From Methylomarinum vadi (GTDB taxonomy: Bacteria > Pseudomonadota > Gammaproteobacteria > Methylococcales > Methylomonadaceae), in NCBI RefSeq assembly GCF_000733935.1, contig NZ_JPON01000001.1:2836501-2900500 (forward strand): 64,000 nt of DNA. Reading direction: 5' to 3'. The position numbers and the translations under genes were made by a program. The notes beneath the pieces were generated by a model that searched no databases, was not told the origin of the DNA, and saw only the letters and a program-made list of their open reading frames with translations. Of this stretch, positions 15,051-25,490 are shown piece after piece. How positions within the stretch are numbered: the stretch's first letter is position 1; each line of letters opens with the position of its first letter.

Positions 15051-16034
15051 ATGTACCTCAGGCCTAGAGCTTTAATTCGCGGATTTCTGTATGGCGCGGC
15101 ATTCGCCGGCATGGCGATGCCGTTATGGGCGGTTACCTTGCCGATGCCCGAGCGCCCGGAAGATAGCCTGATTGGCGATTATCCACATAAAGCCACCTAT
15201 GCCACCGCCAAGCAAGAAGACACGCTGTTGGATATCGCCCGGGAATATGATATCGGCCAAAATGAAATCATCCTGGCCAATCCCGGTGTCGACCGCTGGC
15301 TGCCCGGGGCCGGAACGCAAGTCAGAATTCCGACCAGTCGGTTACTGCCGAACACGCCGCATGAGGGGCTAGTACTGAATTTGCCGGAATTCCGCTTGTA
15401 TTATTATCGTAAAGCGAGCAAGAATCAGCCAGCGACCGTGACGACCCATCCGATCAGTATCGGCCGGGTCGATTGGAATACCCCTTTGGGTAAGACGTAT
15501 ATCAGTGCCAAAACCGAAAATCCGGTATGGATTCCGCCGCAGTCGATCAAGGAGGAACATGCCGCCGATGGCGAGATTTTGCCGGATGTTTATCCTGCCG
15601 GCCCGGACAATCCGCTGGGTCTTTTTGCCTTGCGTCTGGCGATACCCGGTTATCTGATTCACAGCACCAACAAGCCGTTTGGCGTCGGCATGCGTGTCAG
15701 TCACGGCTGCATCCGCATGTATCCGGAAGATATCGAAAAACTTTATCCGGAAATCAAGGTGAAAACACCCGTATACATCGTCAATCAACCCATTAAAGTC
15801 GGTTGGTTTAACGATACGCTGTACATTGAAGTGTATCCCGATCTGGAGGATGACGCGCGCACTTATGAACAAAGGCTGGAGGCGGCGCTGGATTTAATCG
15901 AACAAGCCAATAACGGCAAAATTCCGGTGCTGAATGGCGCCAAGCTCAGGTCTGCTCTCGAAAAAAGCGATGGCATACCGGTCGCCATTTTCGAGCGTCC
16001 CTTCGAGACGGAGGAGTTCGAATTCGAACCATAA
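15051..16034 (+). CDS. L,D-transpeptidase with LysM domain (ErfK/YbiS type)
   Basis: A 327-residue periplasmic enzyme. A signal peptide (about 1-27, ends PLWA) is followed by a LysM peptidoglycan-binding domain (about 47-94: ATAKQEDTLLDIAREY...QVRIPTS), a YkuD catalytic domain (about 106-245) with the active-site signature HSTNKPFG...SHGCIRM, and a C-terminal extension. E. coli ErfK/YbiS/YcfS enzymes of this layout attach the C-terminal lysine of Braun lipoprotein to meso-diaminopimelate. The Lpp-like gene at 16091 ends in lysine and lies next door, which supports that role. Confidence 0.9.
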   Translation: MYLRPRALIRGFLYGAAFAGMAMPLWAVTLPMPERPEDSLIGDYPHKATYATAKQEDTLLDIAREYDIGQNEIILANPGVDRWLPGAGTQVRIPTSRLLPNTPHEGLVLNLPEFRLYYYRKASKNQPATVTTHPISIGRVDWNTPLGKTYISAKTENPVWIPPQSIKEEHAADGEILPDVYPAGPDNPLGLFALRLAIPGYLIHSTNKPFGVGMRVSHGCIRMYPEDIEKLYPEIKVKTPVYIVNQPIKVGWFNDTLYIEVYPDLEDDARTYEQRLEAALDLIEQANNGKIPVLNGAKLRSALEKSDGIPVAIFERPFETEEFEFEP

Positions 16035-16036
16035 AA

Positions 16037-16069
16037 AAAAGCCCGCCGCATCGCTGCAAACGGGCTTTT
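16037..16069 (-). terminator. Rho-independent terminator (reverse strand)
   Basis: Stem AAAAGCCCG/CGGGCTTTT with a 15-nt loop. On the reverse strand it is followed by a run of eight T, so it mainly ends the Lpp-like gene. On the forward strand it may also serve the transpeptidase gene. Confidence 0.75.
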
Positions 16070-16090
16070 GCGGGAATAAGCGGTTCTTGC

Positions 16091-16369
16091 TTATTTCATC
16101 ATGGATTTTTTGAACATACGGTCCAGTTTAGTGTTGGTCTCCTGGGCGTATTGCGCTGCGCGGTTAGCGGCCGCTTCCGCTGCCGCAGCTTTAGCCGCCG
16201 CTTCGGCAGCCGCAGCTTGCGCGCTGGCCGCATCGGATGACGCGGAAGAAATTTGTGATTTCAATGTATCGATTTGCGATTGCAGGTTGTCGATATCGGA
16301 GGTGCTGGCACAACCAGTCATCAGGCCTGCCACTGCGAAGATCGCTGCTAATTTTACGGCTTTCAACAT
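16091..16369 (-). CDS. Lpp/OprI-like alanine-rich outer-membrane lipoprotein
   Basis: A 92-residue murein lipoprotein homologue. Lipobox MTGC gives C20. Heptad coiled coil covers residues 25-45 (DIDNLQSQIDTLKSQI). An Ala-rich helix (48-75) built on AAAAEAAA repeats follows, and the C-terminus KLDRMFKKSMMK ends in lysine, as needed for covalent linkage to peptidoglycan. The start at 16369 follows an AAGGAAG site; the longer upstream frame adds a charged non-signal stretch and was rejected. It is flanked on both sides by L,D-transpeptidase genes. Confidence 0.85.
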   Translation of the reverse strand: MLKAVKLAAIFAVAGLMTGCASTSDIDNLQSQIDTLKSQISSASSDAASAQAAAAEAAAKAAAAEAAANRAAQYAQETNTKLDRMFKKSMMK

Positions 16370-16467
16370 GTTATCTTCCTTATTTTTATCAGAAATGAAA
16401 TTTATAATATAAACCAAAGTTTAAATCCCACTTAAATTCTGCCCTGTTTTTTGGACAGTTTCCAGTA

Positions 16468-17016
16468 TTATTTTATTTCCACCCTCGTTCCCTTCTTTAA
16501 GTATCGGCTCAAGCGGTCTATTTGTTCATTCGTCAACGCGATGCAGCCATGGGTCCAATTCATCAATTTATGTATTTGTTTATCCGCTTCGCCTAACCCA
16601 TGAATCCCGATTTGTCCACCTAATACGGTGTTTTGCGGCGGCGTCTTTCCCGACTCATGCGCCGCCAGGATTTTTTCGTAAGTGGGGCGAGTGATCAATC
16701 CCCAGGCCAGGCCTTCCTCGGCATTATGCCTGTTAGGGTAGTTGAAGCCAAAAAAACGGTAATAAGGACTCTTGTTGTTGATCCAGGCAATCCGGAATTT
16801 TCCTAACGGCGTAACATCATCGCCGACGTGGGTTTTGAAGCCGGAGCCATTGCGACCGATGGCGATATTATCGAAAACTTTTAGCGTTTTATTTCCTTGT
16901 TTGACCTGTAGCTGTAATTTTTGCGTGTCCACCAGTATCCAAATGTCCTCCGCCCAAGAGTTCGATGAAAATAAAACACCTAATAAAATCCCCGCCAACA
17001 ACCCTTTTCCCAACAT
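16468..17016 (-). CDS. Small YkuD L,D-transpeptidase
   Basis: A 182-residue periplasmic protein. The signal peptide (1-22, ends NSWA) is followed by one YkuD domain (residues 24-182) with catalytic MNWTHGCIALT. It has no LysM. Small stand-alone YkuD proteins of this type (YafK/YnhG-like) act in peptidoglycan 3-3 cross-linking or amidase-like removal of Lpp, so the direction of its reaction cannot be told from sequence. It lies upstream of the Lpp-like gene on the same strand with a 98-nt gap, and divergent from pgm. Confidence 0.85.
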   Translation of the reverse strand: MLGKGLLAGILLGVLFSSNSWAEDIWILVDTQKLQLQVKQGNKTLKVFDNIAIGRNGSGFKTHVGDDVTPLGKFRIAWINNKSPYYRFFGFNYPNRHNAEEGLAWGLITRPTYEKILAAHESGKTPPQNTVLGGQIGIHGLGEADKQIHKLMNWTHGCIALTNEQIDRLSRYLKKGTRVEIK

Positions 17017-17066
17017 AAAACTCTACAAATCGTTAAAAATTTGGTGTACTTTACAGCTACCGTTAA

Positions 17067-18722
<1,656 letters not shown>

Positions 18723-19020
18723 TCAAAATACAAGACCGAGGCGATTTGACGTTGCTGTCGAATTGCCTCGCAAGCGTCTATTTTCTCCCTGTCCTTGCTT
18801 CTCTAACCGTTTGATGCTCCCGCCCGCCAAACGATGAACAAAATCGTCGATTCGTTGTCTTCATCGATAGCAGCGGACCGGTATTTTCTCTTCATCCTGT
18901 CTCAATGCAAGTCATGTATAATGCCTAGACTGATCGACGCTAAAATAATAGTGTCAGGCAATGGGCGGTAGCACCGATCGTAAAAAGGGTGCGACCTGTT
19001 CGATGAAATTAGGATGATAG
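18723..19020 (+). promoter_or_regulatory. Gap between pgm and hisE with a candidate promoter
   Basis: 298 bp without a gene. A consensus -10 box TATAAT lies at 18917-18922, but no good -35 is seen at 16-18 bp. An untranslated leader of about 90 nt would precede hisE. A GGATGATAG purine stretch overlapping the region just before ATG 19021 may serve as ribosome binding site. Confidence 0.4.
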
Positions 19021-19338
19021 ATGAGCGAAATATTACAGCAACTGGCCCAAGTCTTGGAGCAGCGTAAACAGGAATCGGCGGATAAATCCTATGTCGCCAG
19101 CCTTTATGCGAAAGGGTTGGACCATATCTTGAAAAAAGTGGGCGAGGAAGCCACCGAAACGGTGATCGCGGCGAAAGGCGGCGATAAGGACCAGATCATT
19201 TACGAAACGGCCGATCTCTGGTTTCACAGCATGGTGATGTTGGCGAATCAGGGTTTGGGTCCGGATGACGTATTGCGGGAATTGCAACGTCGCTTCGGTT
19301 TGTCGGGTTTGGAGGAAAAGGCCCAACGTAACAAATAA
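19021..19338 (+). CDS. hisE: Phosphoribosyl-ATP pyrophosphatase
   Basis: Second step of histidine biosynthesis: hydrolysis of PR-ATP to PR-AMP and pyrophosphate. The 105-residue all-alpha MazG-fold protein has the metal-binding pattern [32 protein letters not shown], in which the E-x2-E and E-x2-D residues bind Mg2+. Stand-alone HisE just upstream of tatABC is a common proteobacterial arrangement. tatA begins 16 nt downstream. Confidence 0.95.
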   Translation: MSEILQQLAQVLEQRKQESADKSYVASLYAKGLDHILKKVGEEATETVIAAKGGDKDQIIYETADLWFHSMVMLANQGLGPDDVLRELQRRFGLSGLEEKAQRNK

Positions 19339-19354
19339 CAACCGGGAGATTCAA

Positions 19355-19573
19355 ATGGGCGTTAGTGTAACTCAGTTATTAATCATATTGTTGATTGTCA
19401 TCGTCTTGTTCGGCACCAAGCGATTAAAAAACCTCGGTGCCGATTTGGGCGGCGCGATCAAAGGATTCAAAGCGGCGGTCAAGGAAGGCTCCGAAGACAA
19501 TAAAACCATTGCCGACAAAGAAGGCGAAACCTTGGAAGGCGAGGTGACTTCCAAGGAAAAGGATAAAGCGTAA
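19355..19573 (+). CDS. tatA: Twin-arginine translocase subunit TatA
   Basis: A 72-residue protein. One N-terminal transmembrane helix (residues 5-22) is followed by the [10 protein letters not shown] hinge, an amphipathic helix ([17 protein letters not shown]) and a charged tail. It forms the protein-conducting assemblies of the Tat pathway, which exports folded, cofactor-bearing proteins. It follows a GGGAGA ribosome binding site. Confidence 0.93.
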   Translation: MGVSVTQLLIILLIVIVLFGTKRLKNLGADLGGAIKGFKAAVKEGSEDNKTIADKEGETLEGEVTSKEKDKA

Positions 19574-19579
19574 ACGGCT

Positions 19580-19885
19580 ATGTTCGATATCGGCTTTTGG
19601 GAGCTTTGTCTGGTCGGCTTGATCAGTTTGTTGGTGATAGGGCCGGAGCGATTGCCCAAGGCGGCCCGCATCGCCGGGTATTGGGTAGGCAAGACCCGTA
19701 ATATGGTGGCGGCGGTTAAAGCCGAGATCAAGGAAGAGCTGCAAGCCGAGGAAATGCGGCAGATCCTCAAGGAGCAGTCTGCGCTGGAAGAAATTCACAA
19801 GGTAATTGAGGAGGGGGAGGAAGCGATCAAGGACGTGAAGCATTCGACCTCCGCGATTACGCGGGAAAACAATAAAATAGACTAG
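19580..19885 (+). CDS. tatB: Twin-arginine translocase subunit TatB
   Basis: A 101-residue protein beginning MFDIGFWELCLVGLI, with the conserved GPERLPKAARIAGYW hinge and amphipathic helix. The short charged coiled tail (KEELQAEEMRQILKEQSALEE) is typical of TatB. It pairs with TatC to form the signal-peptide receptor. It begins 6 nt after tatA. Confidence 0.93.
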   Translation: MFDIGFWELCLVGLISLLVIGPERLPKAARIAGYWVGKTRNMVAAVKAEIKEELQAEEMRQILKEQSALEEIHKVIEEGEEAIKDVKHSTSAITRENNKID

Positions 19886-19898
19886 CCTAGCTTTTCAA

Positions 19899-19976
19899 TG
19901 TAGTGCCATAAGTCTTCACCCATTGATTAATATACATTAAAAATCATGCCGCTTTCCTTTGCTTGTAGTGCCATAA
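19899..19976. repeat. Direct repeat in the tatB-tatC gap
   Basis: Identical 13-mers TGTAGTGCCATAA occur at 19899-19911 and 19964-19976, 65 bp apart, in the 151-bp AT-rich gap that separates tatB from tatC. tatB and tatC are usually adjacent, so the gap may be a small insertion. Confidence 0.55.
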
Positions 19977-20036
19977 AATGATTTATTTATTATATATCAA
20001 TATCTTACAGATTTCGATGATAAGGCTTGGCTAGGT

Positions 20037-20795
20037 ATGAGTCAATTCGAAGCAGAGCCGGGCGAGGAGCAGCCCTTTATCAGTCATTTGGTTGAATTGC
20101 GGAACCGTTTGTTGCGCGTCGTGTTGTTCGTTTTGGTCGTCTTTCTGGCGGCGGCGCCGTTCGCTAATGAAATTTACGCTTACCTGTCTGAACCGTTGCT
20201 CAGGTTCCTGCCGGAAAACAGCACGATGATCGCGATCGATGTTGCCTCGCCTTTTTTTACGCCGTTTAAGTTGGCGTTGGTGGCCTCGGTTTTTGCGTCG
20301 ATGCCGGTGATACTCTACCAGTTATGGGCTTTCGTCGCGCCCGGCCTGTATCGGCATGAAAAGCGTTTGATTTTGCCGCTATTGGTCGGCAGCACGCTTT
20401 TGTTTTATTTGGGCATCGCCTTCGCCTATTTTGTCGTTTTTCCGTTGGTGTTCGGTTTCTTGACGGCGGCCGCGCCTAGCGGCGTCGCGGTGATGACAGA
20501 TATCGCCAAGTATCTGGATTTTGTCCTGACGTTGTTTTTTGCCTTCGGCTTGGCGTTCGAAGTGCCCATTTTTACGATTCTGCTGGTTTGGACCGGTTTG
20601 ACGACGCCCAAAAACCTGGCCGAAAAACGGCCCTATGTAATCGTCGGGGCCTTCATCGTCGGTATGTTCCTGACGCCCCCGGATGCGATTTCTCAAACCC
20701 TCTTAGCGGTGCCCATTTGGCTATTGTTCGAATCCGGTCTGCTGTTCTCGCGTTTTTTTGTTCGTAAGTCCGAAGACGAAGAGGCGGTGGGTTAA
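20037..20795 (+). CDS. tatC: Twin-arginine translocase subunit TatC
   Basis: A 252-residue polytopic protein with six transmembrane segments, the core receptor for twin-arginine signal peptides. Signatures: [14 protein letters not shown] at the N-terminus (with the conserved glutamate) and the periplasmic FxxP-rich loops. The end overlaps the convergent esterase gene by 4 nt. The 151-nt gap after tatB is unusual. Confidence 0.95.
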   Translation: MSQFEAEPGEEQPFISHLVELRNRLLRVVLFVLVVFLAAAPFANEIYAYLSEPLLRFLPENSTMIAIDVASPFFTPFKLALVASVFASMPVILYQLWAFVAPGLYRHEKRLILPLLVGSTLLFYLGIAFAYFVVFPLVFGFLTAAAPSGVAVMTDIAKYLDFVLTLFFAFGLAFEVPIFTILLVWTGLTTPKNLAEKRPYVIVGAFIVGMFLTPPDAISQTLLAVPIWLLFESGLLFSRFFVRKSEDEEAVG

Positions 20796-21394
20796 ATCGC
20801 GCCGCGCTCCTGCAATAGCGAAGAAATATTCTCCGCCAACAGTCGGTAACCCTGGGCATTGGGGTGGACCAGGTCCGATTTCAGCGACGGAGTGGCCAAA
20901 ATTTCCGGCAGAGTTTCCAGGTCGTTGGCGATTTGTAGCGAATCGCTGATCCGCCCATACAATTCCGCGCTGCTCATCAACAGCAATCCCGGCTGCGGCA
21001 CGCCCAGCAATATCACGTCGATATTGCGTTGCCGGGCTGCGGCGATCATTTGCCGGATATTGTCGGCGGTTTGTTGGGTCGGCAGGCGCCTGATGAAATC
21101 ATTGCCGCCATGAATCAGGATTAACAATTCGGGTTGGTATTCGTCCAATAATTCGGGTAGTCGGGTCAGGCCGTCTCCGCTGATTTCTCCGGGGATGCCG
21201 GCGTTAATCACCTGCCGGTCTGTGAGTTGGCTTAGGATTGTCGGATAGCTTTGTTCCTTATTGACGCCGGTGCCGTAGGTTAAGCTGTCGCCGAATGCCA
21301 GGATGACGGCGTCATCCGGCAGTTTGTTCAAGCGGGGCTGTTGTTCGCAGCCGCCCAATAGCATGATAATGGCAACGATAACGAGTGATTTCAT
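20792..21394 (-). CDS. GDSL-family esterase/lysophospholipase lipoprotein
   Basis: A 200-residue SGNH hydrolase resembling TesA/arylesterases. The lipobox LLGGC in the N-terminus suggests a lipoprotein instead of the soluble periplasmic form. Block I is [10 protein letters not shown] with the catalytic serine, block III GGND, block [11 protein letters not shown] with the catalytic Asp and His. The start at 21394 was chosen because it gives a lipoprotein signal; the upstream extension is polar and overlaps the divergent gene. Such enzymes hydrolyse small esters or lysophospholipids. Confidence 0.88.
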   Translation of the reverse strand: MKSLVIVAIIMLLGGCEQQPRLNKLPDDAVILAFGDSLTYGTGVNKEQSYPTILSQLTDRQVINAGIPGEISGDGLTRLPELLDEYQPELLILIHGGNDFIRRLPTQQTADNIRQMIAAARQRNIDVILLGVPQPGLLLMSSAELYGRISDSLQIANDLETLPEILATPSLKSDLVHPNAQGYRLLAENISSLLQERGAI

Positions 21395-21403
21395 GAGGCT
21401 CCC

Positions 21404-22135
21404 ATGGTTAAAAATGTGCTGATTACCGGCGCCGCCAGAAGAATAGGGGCGGCTTGTGCGCGCCTGCTGCATGCCGAGGGTTTTAATATTTGTTTACATT
21501 ATAGATCCTCCATCGCTGAGGCGGAGTCGCTTCGCGACGAATTAAATCAACGGCGGGCCGGTTCGGCTATCGCCGTCCAGGCCGATTTAATAAACATGGA
21601 TGAATTATGGGGGCTGGCCGAGCAGGCGAAGGCGGCATGGGGTGGTATCGACGTGTTGGTCAATAATGCGTCGACCTTTTATCCGACCGAGATCGAGGAG
21701 GTGGCCGAGCGGGATTGGGAGGTGCTGCTGGGCAGTAACCTGAAAGCGCCTTTTTTCCTGGCGCAGGCATTAGTGCCGTCGCTGCGGCAAAGGCAGGGCT
21801 GTGTCGTCAATATCATCGATATTCATGCCGAAAGAGGGCTCAAAAGTTACCCGGTCTACAGTATTGCAAAGGCCGGCCTGGCGGCGATGACCCGTTCGTT
21901 GGCCAAGGAGTTGGGGCCGGAAGTCAGAGTCAACGGCATCGCGCCGGGCGCGATATTGTGGCCGGAAGACGATATGGGCCAGGAAATGAAGGACGAGATT
22001 TTGCAGCGGGTGACTCTGCGGCGTTGCGGAGAGCCGATGGATATTGCCCGGGCGTTGCGTTTTTTGATCAACGAAGCGGATTACGTGACCGGGCAGATTC
22101 TGGCGGTGGACGGCGGCAGAAGCTTATTCTGCTGA
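21404..22135 (+). CDS. Pteridine reductase (short-chain dehydrogenase)
   Basis: A 243-residue SDR. The cofactor motif is TGAARRIGA (the TGxxxRxG form that marks PTR1/FolM-type pteridine reductases), with NNAS, and a catalytic Tyr-Lys in YSIAKAG. Such enzymes reduce dihydro- or biopterins using NADPH. The convergent neighbours folK and folB, 12 nt overlapping at the 3' ends, support a pterin or folate substrate. It is divergent from the esterase, with 9 bp between the starts, so their control regions overlap. Confidence 0.85.
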   Translation: MVKNVLITGAARRIGAACARLLHAEGFNICLHYRSSIAEAESLRDELNQRRAGSAIAVQADLINMDELWGLAEQAKAAWGGIDVLVNNASTFYPTEIEEVAERDWEVLLGSNLKAPFFLAQALVPSLRQRQGCVVNIIDIHAERGLKSYPVYSIAKAGLAAMTRSLAKELGPEVRVNGIAPGAILWPEDDMGQEMKDEILQRVTLRRCGEPMDIARALRFLINEADYVTGQILAVDGGRSLFC

Positions 22136-22624
22136 TTGTCGGGCGGGAGCGATTTTTTTCTGGTGCAAGCCGGTTTTGTCGTATTCGTCCCACATTTGCC
22201 GATAACTTTTTCCGGTGATTGGGTGCAATTGATCGCCGGCGATCTCGGCCAAGGGTTCCAGGACAAAGGCGTAGCGTTCGATTTCGTCGCGCGGTACCCG
22301 CAGACGGCCTTCGTTGATAATCTGGTCTCCGTAAAGGATCAGGTCAAGATCGAGGGTGCGGGCGGAAAATTTTTGTGAATCGCGGGTGCGGCCATGGTCC
22401 AGTTCAATTTGGCGCAATATCTTGCCGACTTGTTTGGCTTCCAATGCCGATTCAAACTTGACCACCAAGTTATGAAAGTTTTCGCCGCTGAAGCCGACCG
22501 GTTCAGTTTCGTAAATACTGGATATGACCAGTTTGCCGAAATGTTTGTTCAGTGCATCGAGGCTGGAGGGAATGTTGTGTTCCTTATCGATATTGCTGCC
22601 GATACTGATATAGCCCGTCGTCAT
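22124..22624 (-). CDS. folK: 2-amino-4-hydroxy-6-hydroxymethyldihydropteridine pyrophosphokinase
   Basis: A 166-residue enzyme that transfers pyrophosphate from ATP to 6-hydroxymethyl-7,8-dihydropterin. Recognised by GSNIDKEHN near the N-terminus, the ETEPVGF block, and R-T-L-D-L-D-L-I-L-Y-G with Mg2+-binding aspartates, followed by PR...R-FVL-PLAEI. The start overlaps the folB stop (ATGA), so it is second in a folB-folK operon. Confidence 0.94.
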   Translation of the reverse strand: MTTGYISIGSNIDKEHNIPSSLDALNKHFGKLVISSIYETEPVGFSGENFHNLVVKFESALEAKQVGKILRQIELDHGRTRDSQKFSARTLDLDLILYGDQIINEGRLRVPRDEIERYAFVLEPLAEIAGDQLHPITGKSYRQMWDEYDKTGLHQKKIAPARQSAE

Positions 22625-22980
22625 GGCTTTTTTTCACCTCGCTCGATAATGATGCCGACATCCTTGGCTCGGGTGATCGCCCCTTTTTTGTTCAACACGA
22701 TCCTGATCCAGGGGATGTTGAATTCTTGCCGCAGCATGGCGGCAATTTCCTCAATCAATTTTTCGACCAGAAAAAATTCGCTTTGTTCGACAAATTCGAC
22801 CACTCTTTCGGTCACGGCTTTATAGTCCAGGGTGTGGGCAATGTCATCGGTTTCCGCAGCTTTACTGATATCGTAGGCCATTTCGATGTCCAGCACAATG
22901 GTTTGTTTGATCTCTCTTTCCCAGTCATAGATGCCGATGACGGTGTCGATTTCGAGGCCGCCCAAAAAGATGATGTCCAT
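22621..22980 (-). CDS. folB: Dihydroneopterin aldolase
   Basis: A 119-residue enzyme converting 7,8-dihydroneopterin to 6-hydroxymethyldihydropterin and glycolaldehyde. Features: GLEIDTVIGIYDWERE at the start with the conserved glutamate, the mid-protein TLDYKAV block, and the catalytic lysine in LNKKGAI near the C-terminus. First gene of folB-folK and divergent from plsY. Confidence 0.94.
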   Translation of the reverse strand: MDIIFLGGLEIDTVIGIYDWEREIKQTIVLDIEMAYDISKAAETDDIAHTLDYKAVTERVVEFVEQSEFFLVEKLIEEIAAMLRQEFNIPWIRIVLNKKGAITRAKDVGIIIERGEKKP

Positions 22981-23068
22981 TGGTGTTTTCCGGTTATTAT
23001 ATTGCGTTAAAGAATTACCAGTATCGGGGAAACGCCGCTGGGAGACAAGTTTTTGGAGGGTATTGAAT

Positions 23069-23641
23069 ATGATTGAGTGGTTGCTTGTGCCGGCGGCCTA
23101 TTTGTTTGGTTCGGTGTCTAGCGCGATTATCGTTTGTCGGTTGATGGGGCTGGAAGATCCGAGAAATCAAGGGTCGGGAAATCCTGGCGCCACCAATGTT
23201 ATGCGCATCGGCGGAAAAAAGGCGGCCGCGATCACATTGTTGGGCGATGCCTTGAAGGGGCTGGTTCCCGTATTGGTGGCAAAGGCGATGGGGGCGGATA
23301 GTTTGGTATTGTCCTGTGTCGTGTTCGCCGCTTTTTTAGGCCATTTGTATCCGCTGTTTTTTGGCTTTAAAGGTGGCAAAGGGGTGGCGACGTCGTTCGG
23401 GGTCACGCTGGGTGTTACCTGGCTGTTGGGGATTGTCGTGTCGGGCACCTGGTTCATCGTCTATAAAATCGGCGGTATTTCCTCGTTGGCGGCTTTGATT
23501 GCCGCTACCTTGACGCCGGTATATGTTTGGTTGATTGTCGGCGATGCCAACCTGGTCATTACCTTCGTGTTGATTTCGACGATTTTGTTGTGGCGGCATC
23601 GCGCCAATATTCAACGCTTGCTGGCGGGAGAAGAGCGTTAA
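23069..23641 (+). CDS. plsY: Acyl-phosphate glycerol-3-phosphate acyltransferase
   Basis: A 190-residue inner-membrane enzyme that acylates glycerol-3-phosphate using acyl-phosphate, the first step of phospholipid synthesis. Motifs: G-S-V-S-S-A, NPGATNVMRIGGK and GFKGGKGVATS, all near the cytosolic face. Five transmembrane segments. The start at 23069 gives the usual N-terminus (MIEWLLVPAAYLFGS) after GGAGGG; the longer frame overlaps folB. Confidence 0.95.
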   Translation: MIEWLLVPAAYLFGSVSSAIIVCRLMGLEDPRNQGSGNPGATNVMRIGGKKAAAITLLGDALKGLVPVLVAKAMGADSLVLSCVVFAAFLGHLYPLFFGFKGGKGVATSFGVTLGVTWLLGIVVSGTWFIVYKIGGISSLAALIAATLTPVYVWLIVGDANLVITFVLISTILLWRHRANIQRLLAGEER

Positions 23642-23656
23642 CTGGTTTTAGCAGGG

Positions 23657-24667
23657 TTAAACGCTCAGCAACTCTTCTATGGGCCAGCGTGGCCGGGCGA
23701 AAATTTGTAGGTCTTCTTGTTGTCCGGCCAGCAGGCGTTGGCAGCCGGCATAGGCAATCATCGCGCCGTTGTCGGTGCAGAAATCCAGTCTCGGAAAATA
23801 CAATTGCACCTTTTGTTGCCGCGCCATTTCTTGCAGATGGGCGCGGATCGCTTGGTTGGCGCTGACGCCGCCGGCGATAACCAGCGTTTTCAGGCCGGTT
23901 TGCCGGATGGCGCGTTTGCATTTGATGGTCAGGGTTTCGGCCGTTGCCTTCTGGAAGGCATAAGCGATATCGGCCTTGTCTTGATCGGTTTTGTCGGTAT
24001 TGTTCAAGGTATTAAGGGTGAATGTTTTCAAGCCGCTAAAACTGAAATCCAAGCCTGGCCGGTCGGTCATGGGGCGCGGAAAATCGAAACGTTCCTTGCC
24101 GCGCTTGGCAAGTTCGGCCAGTTTCGGGCCGCCGGGATAGCCCAATTCCAGCATTTTTGCCGTTTTATCGAACGCTTCGCCGGCGGCATCGTCTAGTGAT
24201 TCGCCGAGCAAGGTATAGCGGCCGATGTTTTCGACTTGGACCAGCATAGTATGGCCGCCGGATATCAACAGGGCGACAAACGGGTAGCGTGGCGGATTGG
24301 GTTCCAGCATCGGCGCCAAAAGATGGCCTTCCATGTGGTGTACGGCAATCGCCGGAACCCTCCAGGTCCAGGCCAGACTGCGGGCGGTGGCGGCGCCGAC
24401 CAGCAGGGCGCCCATTAGGCCGGGGCCCGCGGTGTAGGCGATGCCGGCGATGTCGGTCGTTTTGACTTGGCCGTCGCTCAAGCATTGCTTGATTAGCGGA
24501 ACCAGTTTGCGGATATGGTCGCGCGATGCCAGTTCTGGCACGACGCCGCCGTATTCGCTGTGCATCAACACTTGGCTATATAAGGAATGAGCAATCAGGC
24601 CGCGCTCGGAATGATAGACGGCGACGCCGGTTTCGTCGCAGGAGGTTTCGATACCTAAAATGTACAT
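23657..24667 (-). CDS. tsaD: tRNA N6-threonylcarbamoyladenosine transferase
   Basis: A 336-residue ASKHA-fold enzyme that transfers threonylcarbamoyl to A37 of ANN-decoding tRNAs. It begins [18 protein letters not shown], has metal ligands in HHMEGH (H and H), and the nucleotide-binding [13 protein letters not shown]. Divergent from rpsU, an arrangement widely conserved in gammaproteobacteria. Confidence 0.96.
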   Translation of the reverse strand: MYILGIETSCDETGVAVYHSERGLIAHSLYSQVLMHSEYGGVVPELASRDHIRKLVPLIKQCLSDGQVKTTDIAGIAYTAGPGLMGALLVGAATARSLAWTWRVPAIAVHHMEGHLLAPMLEPNPPRYPFVALLISGGHTMLVQVENIGRYTLLGESLDDAAGEAFDKTAKMLELGYPGGPKLAELAKRGKERFDFPRPMTDRPGLDFSFSGLKTFTLNTLNNTDKTDQDKADIAYAFQKATAETLTIKCKRAIRQTGLKTLVIAGGVSANQAIRAHLQEMARQQKVQLYFPRLDFCTDNGAMIAYAGCQRLLAGQQEDLQIFARPRWPIEELLSV

Positions 24668-24672
24668 TGAGT

Positions 24673-24701
24673 TTGAATAAAATAATTTTGACGGGTATAA
24701 T
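24673..24701 (+). promoter_or_regulatory. Sigma70 promoter of the rpsU operon
   Basis: -35 TTGAAT (24673-24678) and -10 TATAAT (24696-24701) are 17 bp apart, about 70 nt upstream of rpsU and just outside the tsaD start. Best promoter match in the window. Confidence 0.75.
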
Positions 24702-24769
24702 TGCGAGTTCTCTGTTGGGTTTGTCTCTCAACGAACTTAAAAATATTAACATAAATCGGATTATTAATA

Positions 24770-25003
24770 ATGCCAGCAGTAAAAGTAAAAGAAAACGAAC
24801 CATTTGATATCGCAATTCGTCGTTTCAAGCGCGCGTGCGAAAAAGCGGGTGTATTGTCGGAAGTTCGTCGCCGTGAATTTTATGAAAAACCAACGGCGGA
24901 ACGTAAACGCAAAGGTGCCGCAGCGGTCAAGCGTCATCTGAAAAAATTGGCGCGTGAGCGTTATGCGTTGAAGAATCTGCGTCGTGGTCGTCCCCAAGTA
25001 TAA
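24770..25003 (+). CDS. rpsU: 30S ribosomal protein S21
   Basis: A 77-residue basic protein beginning [27 protein letters not shown], slightly longer at the C-terminus than the 71-residue E. coli protein. It binds 16S rRNA near the anti-Shine-Dalgarno region. First gene of the macromolecular synthesis operon (rpsU-yqeY-dnaG-rpoD), linking ribosome, replication and transcription components. Confidence 0.97.
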   Translation: MPAVKVKENEPFDIAIRRFKRACEKAGVLSEVRRREFYEKPTAERKRKGAAAVKRHLKKLARERYALKNLRRGRPQV

Positions 25004-25020
25004 TTGTTGGTTTGCGCGCT

Positions 25021-25470
25021 ATGGAATCATTAAAAGACCGTATCAAGGATGATATGAAGGCCTCCATGAAGGGGGGCGATAAAGGCAGATTGGGCGTGAT
25101 TCGCATGATCATGGCGGCGATCAAGCAGATCGAGATTGATGAGCGGGTCGAGCTTGATAACGACGGCGTGATTGCTGTGATGGATAAGATGCGCAAACAA
25201 CGCCGCGAGTCGATCAGGCAATATCGCGAAGCCGGTCGTGATGATTTGGCGAGTGTGGAGGAGAAGGAAATTTCGGTTATCGAAGATTTTCTGCCGCAAG
25301 CGTTGAGCGATGAAGAAATCGATGCAATGGTCGCGCAGGCCATAGCGGAATCCGGCGCCGAATCGATCAAAGAAATGGGCAAGGTAATGGGATTGCTGAA
25401 GCCGCAAATGCAAGGCCGTGCCGATATGTCGGTGGTGAGTGGCAAGATCAAGGCCGCGTTATCCGCTTAA
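25021..25470 (+). CDS. GatB/YqeY domain protein
   Basis: A 149-residue protein consisting of the YqeY fold: an N-terminal helical domain (SLKDRIKDDMKASMKGGDK...LGVIRMI) and a C-terminal three-helix tail related to the tRNA-binding end of GatB (MGKVMGLLKPQMQGRADMSVVSGKIK). No catalytic role is established; it is often found between rpsU and dnaG. The start at 25021 was preferred over a TTG nine bases upstream. Confidence 0.92.
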   Translation: MESLKDRIKDDMKASMKGGDKGRLGVIRMIMAAIKQIEIDERVELDNDGVIAVMDKMRKQRRESIRQYREAGRDDLASVEEKEISVIEDFLPQALSDEEIDAMVAQAIAESGAESIKEMGKVMGLLKPQMQGRADMSVVSGKIKAALSA

Positions 25471-25490
25471 ATCTTTGATTGTCCGGTGTA

